From NCBI GenBank assembly GCA_902492505.1, contig CABULU010000026.1, forward strand, positions 1 to 24,690: a stretch of 24,690 bases of DNA, written 5' to 3'. The translations under genes and the position numbers were made by a program. A model generated the notes under the pieces. It searched no databases. It was not told the DNA's origin and saw only the letters and a list, made by a program, of their open reading frames with translations. The stretch's first letter is position 1, and each line of letters begins with the position of its first letter. This document shows, piece after piece, positions 7,406 through 15,575 of the stretch. The DNA comes from an uncultured Eubacteriales bacterium. GTDB taxonomy: Bacteria > Bacillota > Clostridia > Oscillospirales > QAKW01.

Positions 7406-8542
7406 TTACAGGAGCTGGTCGCTGAAAAACATACCGTTGTATCCGTTCTGTACAGCCCATTTTGCAGATTCGATAACCATTGATTCAAATTCGGGAATAT
7501 AATTACTGTATTCCTGATAAAAATACTGCTCGTGTATCATCAGCTCCAAAAAACCGGCGCGGTGCGGACAGGCGCGTATTTTTTCAAGCTCCGGCAGCAG
7601 ATTAGCATATTTTATAGTGTTCAATACAAGGTCAATCCGTGCATGAATTATATCGTCTTCGGTGTTCACCCAAAAATCGCGCGCACCTACATGGTCTATA
7701 AGTCTGTCGGGATAATAGTAAGCGACAAGCGGATGTCCGCCCGCTGTGTGCTCAAAATATCCCGCAAGCGAAGCGTAGCCCAAAGCGCGCAGCGCGATGG
7801 TACCCTCTCGCGTTGCTGTGCCGAAATGTACGGTAGTGACGCGTGCAAGCGTTTTTTTGCCGGCAAATCGGATTATTTGGCGGTTTATGAGCTGTGCGTC
7901 CTCTTTAATTCTCTGTGCGGATGTGTGTTTATACGGACAGTCGGGGAACTCGCTGCGTGCATGAAAGGACAGGCGCAGCCAGTCGGAATTGCTTTCAAAC
8001 TCGGACTTAAATTTATCCGTCATCATGGATAAGTTGAAATACTGTCCCTTTTCGTTAAAGGTATGCATATCGTCTGTTTCGTAAAACAGGTTGAGGTGTA
8101 CTTTTGCGCCGTACAGGTCGTGTGCGCGCTTATATACTGAGAGATACGGATTTTCGAATATGGATTTGTATGTATCACGATTATCGTTTATGTCACGAAG
8201 AAACAGTATATTATCGTCTGATGAAATCCTGTAACCGCCCTGTGTTTTTATAACGTCGTATACGGTTATACTGTCGCTTTCACCCTCGCCGTCCGATGCG
8301 GTAAGAACTGTTTTTTCAAGTCCGTCGCGCGACCTGTTAAGCGTGACGGACAAGACATAGTTTTGTCCGTCAAATTCGGCTGTGCAGCCGTTTATTTTAA
8401 TACTTTTTCCGGGCATAGCGCTGACCTTTGCTATAATTTCAAGTCCGTCTTTTGTCACTATTCCGTCATATGCATTGAGGCAGTCTCCGTCAATGGGGAA
8501 TACAAAATGCAGCGGCTTGTTTTCTCTGAAAAAATCCTTCAA
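7406..8542 (-). CDS. Polysaccharide-deacetylase-like beta/alpha-barrel protein, function unknown
   Basis: A 378-residue cytoplasmic protein with no signal peptide, started by an ATG with GGGAGGTG nine bases upstream. The N-terminal third (FPIDGDCLNAYDG, then strands ending near 95) looks like a small beta-sandwich. The remainder resembles the NodB/glycoside hydrolase-deacetylase barrel: FLRDIND in the motif-1 place, RLSFHA, TTVHFGTATREG, an MIHEQYFY block, and a YIPEFESM...AKWA...GYNGMFF end that is common in such barrels. Asp, His and Glu residues fall in plausible catalytic positions, but the canonical TFDD and HxxxH motifs are not exact, so activity is uncertain. The Gfo/Idh dehydrogenase lies upstream on the same strand. 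The gene has its own promoter and a palindromic operator-like site. I recognise the fold only by pattern; a hydrolase or binding protein acting on a sugar derivative is an inference. Confidence 0.6.
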   Translation of the reverse strand: MKDFFRENKPLHFVFPIDGDCLNAYDGIVTKDGLEIIAKVSAMPGKSIKINGCTAEFDGQNYVLSVTLNRSRDGLEKTVLTASDGEGESDSITVYDVIKTQGGYRISSDDNILFLRDINDNRDTYKSIFENPYLSVYKRAHDLYGAKVHLNLFYETDDMHTFNEKGQYFNLSMMTDKFKSEFESNSDWLRLSFHARSEFPDCPYKHTSAQRIKEDAQLINRQIIRFAGKKTLARVTTVHFGTATREGTIALRALGYASLAGYFEHTAGGHPLVAYYYPDRLIDHVGARDFWVNTEDDIIHARIDLVLNTIKYANLLPELEKIRACPHRAGFLELMIHEQYFYQEYSNYIPEFESMVIESAKWAVQNGYNGMFFSDQLL

Positions 8543-8580
8543 TTAACACACCTCCCGCAGTTTACGGTTTTTGTATACTA

Positions 8581-8609
8581 ATATTAGACTGTTATTTTTA
8601 TAAAATCAA
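8581..8609 (-). promoter_or_regulatory. Sigma-A promoter of the deacetylase-like gene
   Basis: On the minus strand TTGATT (8604-8609), a 17-bp spacer, then TAATAT (8581-8586), giving a leader of about 35 bases with GGGAGGTG before the ATG at 8542. Confidence 0.6.
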
Positions 8610-8624
8610 TAAAAAACGGAGTTT

Positions 8625-8636
8625 CAAAACGTTTTG
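8625..8636. promoter_or_regulatory. CAAAACGTTTTG palindrome, possible LacI-family operator
   Basis: A perfect 12-bp palindrome with a central CG lies 15 bases upstream of the -35 box of the deacetylase-like gene. Symmetric AT-flanked sites with a CG centre are typical of LacI/GalR-type sugar regulators. No regulator gene is in the window and I saw no second copy, so this is a candidate only. Confidence 0.35.
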
Positions 8637-8662
8637 CATAAAACATACAACATTTTGTGCGT

Positions 8663-9742
8663 TTAACACTCGGCGTTCTTTCTCGCAGTCTCTATTAAAT
8701 GCTGTACCTTTGCCGCGTCGGCAAAGGACGGCGACGGAGCGGTTTTGTTAAAGACGCTGCTTAGGAATGTATAGTAACTGTGAATGTGTGCCCTCGCCCA
8801 GCCCGGTTTTTGTGCGCTGTTGAGAAAATCACTGCCCGGATATTTCGGCTGGCAGTCAATTATCCTTATTTCATTACTATTGCCCACGGAATATTTCAGC
8901 TGTCCCGGCTTGTCAAAATCAAAAAACAGCGCGCCGTCTGTGCCGTGTATTTCGATTTTTAAGACATCACTCAGCCCCGTTGCTATTTTGGAAACCTCGG
9001 CGGTGCCGCAGGCGCCGTTTTTCAGCTTCAGCAGCATGTATGCCGCATCGTCTGACAGAACATCAAGCATTTCACCGTTTTCGTCGCGGCGAATGGGATA
9101 GAGGGTTTTGAGCATGGCTTTTATATCTTCCGCGTCTCCGCAGAGATACATAATAAGGTCAAGAATGTGCGAGCCTAAATCGTTTAATACTCCTCCGCCC
9201 TCGCTTACGGGCGCGTTGCGCCATGCGTAGGGTCTGTTTTTATCCACAAGGGAGGCGTGCAGGAATACTGCGCGGAAGTTTGTTATATTGCCGATGCCGC
9301 CCGCGTCGAGTATCTCCTTTGCATGCATAAGCCCCGGCCAGAACCGATGCTGAAAGGTCACCTGACAGCAGACGCTGTGTTTTTCGGAAAGCTCTGCAAG
9401 CTCATCCGCCTGCGACGCCGTAACGCAAAGCGGCTTGTCGCAGTAAACATGCTTGCCGGCAAGGATTGCCGCCTTTGCCTGAGGATAGTGAAGAGGATTG
9501 GGCGTGCAAATATCGACGATGTCTATTTCGGGATTGGATATTACGCTGTCAAAGTCGCAGACTGCATTTAAAAAACCATAACGGCGTGCCTGCTTTTCGG
9601 TTTTTTGCGGATTTCTGCCGCAGAGCGTGTGCAAAACCGCACGAAATCCGCAGTTGTAGAAAAACGGGATGCTTTGTGCGCTGAAGCTGTGTGTCTGTCC
9701 CATAAATCCTCCGCCTATGACGGCAATATTATAATTTTTCAT
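8663..9742 (-). CDS. Gfo/Idh/MocA family NAD(P)-dependent oxidoreductase
   Basis: This 359-residue protein has the family's usual length and two-domain layout. The N-terminal Rossmann fold carries VIGGGFMGQ (8-16). The catalytic lysine motif, normally EKP, appears as CDKPL (Lys103), a tolerated Asp-for-Glu variant. The C-terminal substrate domain has GGGVLNDLGSHILDL (183-197), supplying Asp188 and His192 of the usual catalytic set. These enzymes oxidise or reduce sugars, inositols or their derivatives using NAD(P). The RBS is a weak AAAGGAAAA. A 99-base gap separates it from clpC upstream with no clear terminator, so read-through from clpC is possible; a poor TTGCCG-16-TACAAA match sits in the gap. 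The deacetylase-like gene follows but has its own promoter. The precise substrate cannot be assigned from sequence. Confidence 0.9.
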   Translation of the reverse strand: MKNYNIAVIGGGFMGQTHSFSAQSIPFFYNCGFRAVLHTLCGRNPQKTEKQARRYGFLNAVCDFDSVISNPEIDIVDICTPNPLHYPQAKAAILAGKHVYCDKPLCVTASQADELAELSEKHSVCCQVTFQHRFWPGLMHAKEILDAGGIGNITNFRAVFLHASLVDKNRPYAWRNAPVSEGGGVLNDLGSHILDLIMYLCGDAEDIKAMLKTLYPIRRDENGEMLDVLSDDAAYMLLKLKNGACGTAEVSKIATGLSDVLKIEIHGTDGALFFDFDKPGQLKYSVGNSNEIRIIDCQPKYPGSDFLNSAQKPGWARAHIHSYYTFLSSVFNKTAPSPSFADAAKVQHLIETARKNAEC

Positions 9743-9841
9743 GAGTTTTCCTTTTGCAGCGCCGTAAGATTTTTGCCGGCTCCTAATTGTTTTTGTTTTG
9801 TAATGAGTCTTATTTTTACGGCAAACGGCAGTCCGCGTATG

Positions 9842-12244
9842 TTACGTTAAATTATATACTACGCGGTCGGATTTTACAAGTCCGTTTTCACTTAGCTCGA
9901 CTTGTGAAAGCGCACGGCGGCATCCGGGTTTTAATGCGCCTGAAATTATCATTCCGGCAATCGGGTTGGAGACATGTCTTGTTATAAGCCGCCTGATGTT
10001 TCGCGCGCCGAACTGCGAGGCGCCGTTAAGCCGGCAAATCATGTCGGTTATTGTTTTGTCAAACTCAATTTCTATTCCCCTGCGGGACAGGCGCGTTTTC
10101 AGCTCATTCAGCATTCCGTCGGCGATTATTCTGATGTCCTCGTCCTTTAGCATCTCGAATACCGGAGTTTCGTCAATTCTGTTTAAAAGCTCGGGGCGCA
10201 GAGTTTTTTTCAGAGCTGTCAGCACTGTTTTGCGTATCTGCTCTCCCGCGCCGTCGCCCGAAAAGCCAAGCGGAATGCTTCCCGCTTTCATGGTTCCGAT
10301 GTTGGTTGTCAGTATTACTATTGTGTTTTTAAAGCTTGCAACGCGTCCGTGTGAATCGGTTAACACTCCGTCGTCTAAAATTCCCAAAAGTATATTCAGC
10401 ACCTCGGGATGAGCTTTTTCGATTTCGTCAAACAGCACGATGCTGTACGGTCGCGAGCGTATCTTTTCGCACAGTGCTCCGCCTTCGTCATGCCCGACAT
10501 AGCCCGGCGGGGAGCCAATCAGCTTTGCGATGCTGTGCGGTTCCATAAATTCCGCCATATCTAACTTGATAAGCGCCTTTGTCGTGCCGAACAGCTCGTC
10601 TGACAGCACTCTGCACAGCTCTGTTTTGCCGACTCCCGTGGTGCCGCAGAACAGAAAGGAGGCCAGCGGGCGCGCCGGGTCGCAAAGTCCGGCCCCCGCA
10701 CGTATCAGAGTGTCACAAACGCATTTTACGGCTGCGGGCTGTCCGATGATCCGCCTGTTTATGCGCGCTTCCATTTCCCTGAGTCTGTCGGCGCCGTCGG
10801 CGTCGAGAGTTCCGGCGGGAACGCCGGTCCAGCGTGATACGGCGGAGCAGATGTCTTCTTCCGTTACGCAGGGCAAAGCTCCGTCGTCCTTTGAAGACTG
10901 TGCTTTAAGCGTGTTTATTTCGTCGCGAAGGCGGGCAGCTTCCTCGTATTTGCCTTTTTTTATAAGTTCTTCCAACTTTTCCCTCTTTTGTTCTATAATA
11001 CATGAAGATGACGGATGGGCCGGCGTTAGCGAGCTTATATGCTTGACGGACGCCGCCTCGTCTACAAGGTCAATTGCTTTGTCCGGCAGAAATCTGTCTC
11101 CGATATATCGTACCGATAAAGATACCGCGGCGCTCATGGCGGATTCCTCAATTTTAACGCTGTGATGTGCCTCCAGCCTTGCTCGAAGGCTGTGAAGAAT
11201 GTCAAGGGTCATCTGTTCGTTTGGCTCGTCTATCATGACAGGCGCAAACCTGCGTTCAAGCGCGCGGTCTTTTTCAATATGCTTGTGATATTCCTCTATC
11301 GTGGTGGCGCCTATCATTTTTATTTTTCCGCGCGCCAGCGCCGGCTTTAGAATATTGCATGCGTCTATTGCTCCCTCTGCCGCGCCTGCGCCGATAATAA
11401 TGTGCATTTCGTCTACAAACAGTATAATATCCGGATTTTTCTCCGCCTCGTCAAGGACGGCGCGCAGCCGTTCTTCAAATTCGCCGCGGTATTTCGAGCC
11501 CGCAATCATGGAGGTAAGATCCAGCATATATATTTGCTGTCCCGAAAGCGGCGGCGGAACTTCGCCGCGGCTTATACGAAGCGCCAGTCCCTCCGCAATA
11601 CATGTTTTGCCGACGCCAGGCTCGCCTATAAGGCACGGGTTGTTTTTACTGTGGCGTGACAGAATACTCATAACCCGTTCAAGCTCACTGTCTCGTCCGA
11701 CGGCGGGCAGAATTTTTCCCTGGCGCGCCTCGTCTACAAGATTTGTTGCAAATTTGGGCAGAACCTTTAAGCTTTTGGAGGGCTTTGCCGGAGTTTGCGG
11801 CGTTATCAGCTCGTAAAGACCGAGCTTTTCACGGATAGTGGAAGACAGTGTTTTAGAATCCTGTCCGAGCTTTGAAAGAATCTGCATGCCGACGCACTCG
11901 TTTTCCGCCGCAATCGCAAGCAGTATGTGTTCGGTGCCGACCGATGTAAAACCGAACTTTTTGGCGTATACCATTGACTGCTCAATAATACGGCGTGTGC
12001 GCGAGGTCATGTCTGCGGCGCTGAGCAGCGTTTTGCTGCCGGTGCCTACAAGCTCGCACAGTCTTGAACGTACTTTATCATATGTTATTCCGCGTGACAG
12101 CAGAATTCTGCTGCCCACGCTTTCGCTTTCCTTCAGTATTCCCAGCAACAGGTGTTCAGAACCGATATAGGTATGCCCCAGTGCGCACGCGATGTTTTGT
12201 GCGTTTTGCAGGGCGTTGCCCGCTTTCTTTGAAAATTTATCCAT
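9842..12244 (-). CDS. clpC: ClpC-type AAA+ ATP-dependent unfoldase
   Basis: This 800-residue protein unfolds substrates for the ClpP peptidase. In order: a double Clp N-domain (1-140, with GSEHLLLG and GTEHILLA repeats), first AAA+ module with Walker A GEPGVGKT (207-214) and Walker B ILFVDE (274-279), a UVR-like coiled middle domain (about 416-450, KYEEAARLRDE) that marks ClpC rather than ClpB or ClpA, and a second AAA+ module with Walker A GTTGVGKT (534-541) and VLFDEIEKAH. The LGF tripeptide (659-661) is the ClpP-docking loop, so a proteolytic partnership is expected. Length matches Bacillus ClpC (about 810). Unlike the classical ctsR-mcsA-mcsB-clpC operon, none of those partners is adjacent and I see no CtsR-type direct repeat upstream. 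The ATG at 12244 has a modest GGAG. It may be a second ClpC paralogue. Confidence 0.93.
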   Translation of the reverse strand: MDKFSKKAGNALQNAQNIACALGHTYIGSEHLLLGILKESESVGSRILLSRGITYDKVRSRLCELVGTGSKTLLSAADMTSRTRRIIEQSMVYAKKFGFTSVGTEHILLAIAAENECVGMQILSKLGQDSKTLSSTIREKLGLYELITPQTPAKPSKSLKVLPKFATNLVDEARQGKILPAVGRDSELERVMSILSRHSKNNPCLIGEPGVGKTCIAEGLALRISRGEVPPPLSGQQIYMLDLTSMIAGSKYRGEFEERLRAVLDEAEKNPDIILFVDEMHIIIGAGAAEGAIDACNILKPALARGKIKMIGATTIEEYHKHIEKDRALERRFAPVMIDEPNEQMTLDILHSLRARLEAHHSVKIEESAMSAAVSLSVRYIGDRFLPDKAIDLVDEAASVKHISSLTPAHPSSSCIIEQKREKLEELIKKGKYEEAARLRDEINTLKAQSSKDDGALPCVTEEDICSAVSRWTGVPAGTLDADGADRLREMEARINRRIIGQPAAVKCVCDTLIRAGAGLCDPARPLASFLFCGTTGVGKTELCRVLSDELFGTTKALIKLDMAEFMEPHSIAKLIGSPPGYVGHDEGGALCEKIRSRPYSIVLFDEIEKAHPEVLNILLGILDDGVLTDSHGRVASFKNTIVILTTNIGTMKAGSIPLGFSGDGAGEQIRKTVLTALKKTLRPELLNRIDETPVFEMLKDEDIRIIADGMLNELKTRLSRRGIEIEFDKTITDMICRLNGASQFGARNIRRLITRHVSNPIAGMIISGALKPGCRRALSQVELSENGLVKSDRVVYNLT

Positions 12245-12324
12245 AAACGCTCCGTTTCCGCCGAACTTACGGCTTTGGTGTTTTATATATTCTATTGTTG
12301 ACAGAATTTTTTGCGTCTATCTCT

Positions 12325-12354
12325 ATTATATTGCAAAGTGTAAAAAAATATTAA
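12325..12354 (-). promoter_or_regulatory. Candidate clpC promoter
   Basis: On the minus strand a perfect TATAAT (12325-12330) has only a weak -35 (TTAATA, 12349-12354, 18-bp spacer). The leader would be about 73 bases. No CIRCE or CtsR operator is visible in 12245-12378. Confidence 0.4.
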
Positions 12355-12378
12355 GCAGGGACAAATGGTAAGCGCAAA

Positions 12379-12408
12379 AAAATCCCGCACAACACTGTGC
12401 GGGATTTT
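12379..12408 (-). terminator. Strong Rho-independent terminator after the GtaA-like gene
   Basis: Arms 12379-12391 and 12396-12408 (AAAATCCCGCACA with its exact complement) form a 13-bp stem with a four-base ACAC loop. On the minus RNA it is followed by U residues and lies 24 bases past the stop at 12432. Confidence 0.9.
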
Positions 12409-12431
12409 GTATATTATTTTTTAGAGCCTGT

Positions 12432-14471
12432 TTATTTCAGATTAAGCAGATTGATAAACAGTCCGCCCTGAACGGTGCGGTTTTGGAAACCGCGCATATA
12501 CGGGGTTGACGTAAAATACCAATCGGTGAAGGGCACGCGGTCACGTGTGTTTTCAAGCATATCGTACATTGCCTCAATCACAGCGTCGCGATATTTCTTA
12601 TTGTTCGTAAGCACCGTCGTCCACATCTGCCAGTCGCTTTTTGTGTAGTCGGAGCGAACGTCCAGCGGCACACCGAAGCGGTTCACTTTTGTCATGTAAT
12701 AGTCAACCTCTTTTTCGGCGATTTTGCTGTTGAATACGTTAAGGTCCAAAAGCTTATCCCAGACCATATTGTATTTGAGCGACCAGCTCTCGCTGTTTTG
12801 GTCAAATGCAAGCTTGTAATGGTCGCCGGCGTCTGCATTCTGCTCCCAGCACTTTGCAAACTCCTCTGCCTTAACGCGGTAAAATGCGGATTTTGCATTC
12901 TCGCCCAGCCGGTCTAAAATCTTTGACCATGCCGCCAGCGCCTCTATCGCCTTTACAGACAGATTGCAGTTATGAGCAAGATGACCTGCAAAATCGTCGG
13001 TACACAGCTGATTTGCGGGGTCAAAGCCGCATTTTACAAGGTAGTCCGCCCATTGGTTGAGTATGTCAAGGTGCGCTTTGGCATAGGACGTATCCTTTTT
13101 AGCAGCGCATACTGCGGCGACGCACAGCAGCATGTTACCGCATTCCTCAATCGGCATCTGGTACGATTCTTCCTGCTGCTCAAGCGTCATGCCCTTTTCG
13201 TAAAGACGGCGCTCAAGAAAGCGTTTTGTGTATTTGTCGCCGATACCGTAAACCTGCATGTTTGCAAGCGGATACTGTCCGACATCATGCGGTGCAAACT
13301 CGTATTTCCACATTCCGAGACTGCACATTTTGAAAATAGGGTTGAGCATTCCCTCGACAAGCTCGGGATTGTAAATCAGAAACAGAGGGATTGACGGGTA
13401 GGTGACGTCAACCGTTCCGATACATCCGTTTGAATAGTTTTCCTTTGATAAAAACTGTACTTCTCCGTTATGCCAGCAAAGCTTATGCGCGGCGATTGCC
13501 TGACGGAATGCCAGCGATACTATCTGCTCGTATTTATCGCTGATTTTGCGCGCCTTTTCCATAAGCTCGTTTTCAAATTCACAGACGCGTGCGCATATAT
13601 CGGGAAAGTCTTTGACAGCCATGTTCGCGATGTCTTCAAACTGCGCACCGTCGCGCCGCCAGTAGGCTTCTATATTTTCGCCGAAATACTGAATTGATTT
13701 GACATCGTCATAGCCTATACAGATAAAGTCTTGCGCTTTATGTGTGCTGCCGTAGTCCTTTTGGCAGGCAAGCGCCGTCCAGCCATCCTGCGGTTTTACG
13801 GTTTTGCCGCATTCAACCTTTGTGTACTTTTTGCCGTTTCCGATAAAGCTGCGGAATTTTATTTCCTTGTTTGCCGCGTTTATAAAGTATGTTTCAAATC
13901 CCGGCGCTATCAGGTGCAGCGTGCCCCACTCGATGCGGTGGTCGTCGCCTGAGTGCGAAAGCATGTTTTCGGTTCCGGAGGATGCTGTCAGTGAATAATC
14001 CGTTTTCCCTAATGTTACAGCCTTGTCGGGGGTGTTTACGCACAGCTCGCAGCTCACGTCCATGTACATTTTTATATCATGCACTTTGCCGTCTTTGGAT
14101 TCTATATTATAGGATATGTAGGAAATAGGTCTTGACATCAGATAAAGGTCGGTAGGGATAAGAGGCGTCATAAAATCCACCTTAAGTGTGACCTTGTCGT
14201 TTTCAAATACATATTTTGTAGTCATCGGACGTATTTCACAGCTTATCTGTTCTATAACGTCCGGCTCGGTGCGGTAGCGCGTATTGTCGGGGTTGAGCAT
14301 ACCCATAAACTTAAGCGGCATATCGTCGATTGTTACAATGCCGGTAAGAAAATGGCGCTGACCTGTCCAGTGGCGCGGGGTGTCGCCGTAAAGCGTGTCT
14401 GTAAATGACCAAATGTTGAAATAAGGATCTACCGTTATAAGCGGGGTAGCGGGTGCTCTGAAATTTTTCAT
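12432..14471 (-). CDS. GtaA-like 'glutaminase' family protein (DUF4964/DUF5127/DUF4965/DUF1793 architecture)
   Basis: A 679-residue protein with the four-part architecture of the fungal glutaminase A family. The N-terminal segment APATPLITVDPYFNIWSF continues into GDTPRHWTGQ (DUF4964-like). A beta-rich middle includes the PMTTKYVFEND region (DUF5127). The helical C-terminal part has YEQIVSLAFRQAIAAHKL, then GCIGTVDVTYPSIPLFL and HDVGQYPLANMQVYG (DUF4965/DUF1793). The C-terminal (alpha/alpha) toroid resembles glycoside hydrolases. I chose the ATG at 14471 because GAAAGGAG precedes it; an in-frame ATG at 14558 would add 29 residues that fall in the promoter and 5' untranslated region. No signal peptide is visible, so it should act in the cytoplasm. 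The name glutaminase rests on fungal homologues; bacterial members are mostly uncharacterised and may act on glycans. It has its own promoter and terminator. Confidence 0.8.
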   Translation of the reverse strand: MKNFRAPATPLITVDPYFNIWSFTDTLYGDTPRHWTGQRHFLTGIVTIDDMPLKFMGMLNPDNTRYRTEPDVIEQISCEIRPMTTKYVFENDKVTLKVDFMTPLIPTDLYLMSRPISYISYNIESKDGKVHDIKMYMDVSCELCVNTPDKAVTLGKTDYSLTASSGTENMLSHSGDDHRIEWGTLHLIAPGFETYFINAANKEIKFRSFIGNGKKYTKVECGKTVKPQDGWTALACQKDYGSTHKAQDFICIGYDDVKSIQYFGENIEAYWRRDGAQFEDIANMAVKDFPDICARVCEFENELMEKARKISDKYEQIVSLAFRQAIAAHKLCWHNGEVQFLSKENYSNGCIGTVDVTYPSIPLFLIYNPELVEGMLNPIFKMCSLGMWKYEFAPHDVGQYPLANMQVYGIGDKYTKRFLERRLYEKGMTLEQQEESYQMPIEECGNMLLCVAAVCAAKKDTSYAKAHLDILNQWADYLVKCGFDPANQLCTDDFAGHLAHNCNLSVKAIEALAAWSKILDRLGENAKSAFYRVKAEEFAKCWEQNADAGDHYKLAFDQNSESWSLKYNMVWDKLLDLNVFNSKIAEKEVDYYMTKVNRFGVPLDVRSDYTKSDWQMWTTVLTNNKKYRDAVIEAMYDMLENTRDRVPFTDWYFTSTPYMRGFQNRTVQGGLFINLLNLK

Positions 14472-14489
14472 ATTGGCTCCTTTCAAATA

Positions 14490-14508
14490 CGGCAGGAAGA
14501 TTCTGCCG
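14490..14508 (-). promoter_or_regulatory. Small hairpin in the 5' untranslated region of the GtaA-like gene
   Basis: CGGCAG (14490-14495) pairs with CTGCCG (14503-14508) around a seven-base loop, within the leader and just upstream of the Shine-Dalgarno. There is no U-tract, so it is not a terminator. It may only stabilise the mRNA. Confidence 0.35.
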
Positions 14509-14531
14509 CCGCCTTTAATATTGTTTTTTAT

Positions 14532-14560
14532 ATTATATAGTCTTATTTTACTTTGCACAA
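14532..14560 (-). promoter_or_regulatory. Sigma-A promoter of the GtaA-like gene
   Basis: On the minus strand TTGTGC (14555-14560), a 17-bp spacer, then TATAAT (14532-14537), giving a leader of about 54 bases before the ATG at 14471. Confidence 0.7.
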
Positions 14561-14655
14561 TCTATTTTTGTGGCTTAAAAGTCGCAAAAATGCGCATCGG
14601 CTGTTTGTATTGCGGTGTTTTTTACAAAATGCTGTTCATGTGGTGTTATTTGTGG

Positions 14656-14661
14656 TATAAT
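14656..14661 (+). promoter_or_regulatory. -10 box of the lipid kinase-NUDIX-aroQ operon
   Basis: TATAAT at 14656-14661 lies 29 bases before the ATG. The 17-bp-spaced -35 (TGTTCA, 14633-14638) is weak. A second TATAAT at 14673-14678 has TTGTGG 17 bp upstream, but its start site would fall inside the ribosome binding site, so the first is favoured. Confidence 0.5.
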
Positions 14662-14690
14662 CATGCTGTAAATATAATACGGAGAGTTTT

Positions 14691-15575
14691 ATGAAAACAG
14701 TACATATATTAAATCCCGCAGCCGGTCAGGGCGGTGCGATGAAGTATAGAAATTTGGACAGGGCATACGTTACGGCCGGCATCGGAGACGCGCGCAGGTT
14801 TGTTGCAGAAACGCTTGAGAACACCTGTGAGGATATTAATTTTATAGTATACGGCGGCGACGGAACCATAAACGAGGTGGTTTGCGGAATTATAGACAGT
14901 GGCTCGGACAGGGCGTACATCTCTCTTGTACCGACAGGTACCGGCAATGATTTTGTGCGCACTGTCCGTAAGGCGGGGCGAAAGTGTATAGAAGCGGACG
15001 TGTTGACAGTTGATGACGGCGTATCGGTCAATACCGTTAATACGGGTTTTGACTTGAATGTTGTGCTGTATGCTTCACGCTTTAAGCAAAAACCGCTGAT
15101 TTCGGGCAGCATGGCTTATATTCTCGGTGTTGCGGCGGCATTGATGGGCCGTTTCGGTATGCGTATTCGGGTTGAATATACGGATGAGCATGGAAAGGAC
15201 GGAGCTTTTGACGGCGAGTGTCTTCTGGCTGTTGCCGGTAACGGTAACTATTACGGAGGAGGGTTTATGGCGTCACCTGCAGCGAGTATCACCGACGGAC
15301 TGATTGACCTTATGATTGTGAAAAAGGTGTCGCGGTTAAAATTTATCTCGCTTGTGGGGAAATATAAGAAGGGACAACACATTGATATAAAAGCCGGTCG
15401 TCCGCTTGAAAAATTTGAGGATATCATATTTTATAAGAAATGCCGGCGAGTGGTTATCAGCGGCATTAACGCCGTTTGCTGTGACGGAGAGATAGTGGAG
15501 ACAGACCGTGCGGACATAGGCGTGCTGCCGCGTGCCGTGCGGATTCTAAGCAATAAGGACTGTATAATAAAATGA
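14691..15575 (+). CDS. Diacylglycerol kinase-family lipid kinase (YegS/DagK/LCB5-type)
   Basis: This 294-residue cytosolic, membrane-associating kinase phosphorylates a lipid hydroxyl, in Firmicutes usually diacylglycerol recycled from lipoteichoic acid synthesis. Diagnostic motifs are NPAAGQG (8-14), the nucleotide-binding GGDGTINEVV (55-64) and PTGTGNDF (81-88), followed by a beta-sandwich C-terminal domain with GNGNYYGGGF and a DG.I containing ITDGLIDL. Length fits the family (290-310). The ATG follows GGAGAG. It heads a three-gene plus-strand operon: its last four bases (ATGA) overlap the NUDIX start, which indicates translational coupling. The exact lipid substrate is not distinguishable from sequence; a sphingosine-kinase-like or YegS-like role is possible. 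Confidence 0.9.
   Translation: MKTVHILNPAAGQGGAMKYRNLDRAYVTAGIGDARRFVAETLENTCEDINFIVYGGDGTINEVVCGIIDSGSDRAYISLVPTGTGNDFVRTVRKAGRKCIEADVLTVDDGVSVNTVNTGFDLNVVLYASRFKQKPLISGSMAYILGVAAALMGRFGMRIRVEYTDEHGKDGAFDGECLLAVAGNGNYYGGGFMASPAASITDGLIDLMIVKKVSRLKFISLVGKYKKGQHIDIKAGRPLEKFEDIIFYKKCRRVVISGINAVCCDGEIVETDRADIGVLPRAVRILSNKDCIIK

Noticed and set aside
9966..12170. Several plus-strand frames up to 211 codons (10530-11165, 11301-11816)
   Set aside because: They are antisense to clpC, whose motifs are all present on the minus strand; the bias of clpC codons opens these frames.
12245..12378. CtsR or CIRCE operator upstream of clpC
   Set aside because: I looked for the GGTCAAA direct repeat and the CIRCE inverted repeat and saw neither.
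14726..15112. Minus-strand 128-codon frame
   Set aside because: It is antisense to the lipid kinase, which shows GGDGT and GTGNDF motifs.
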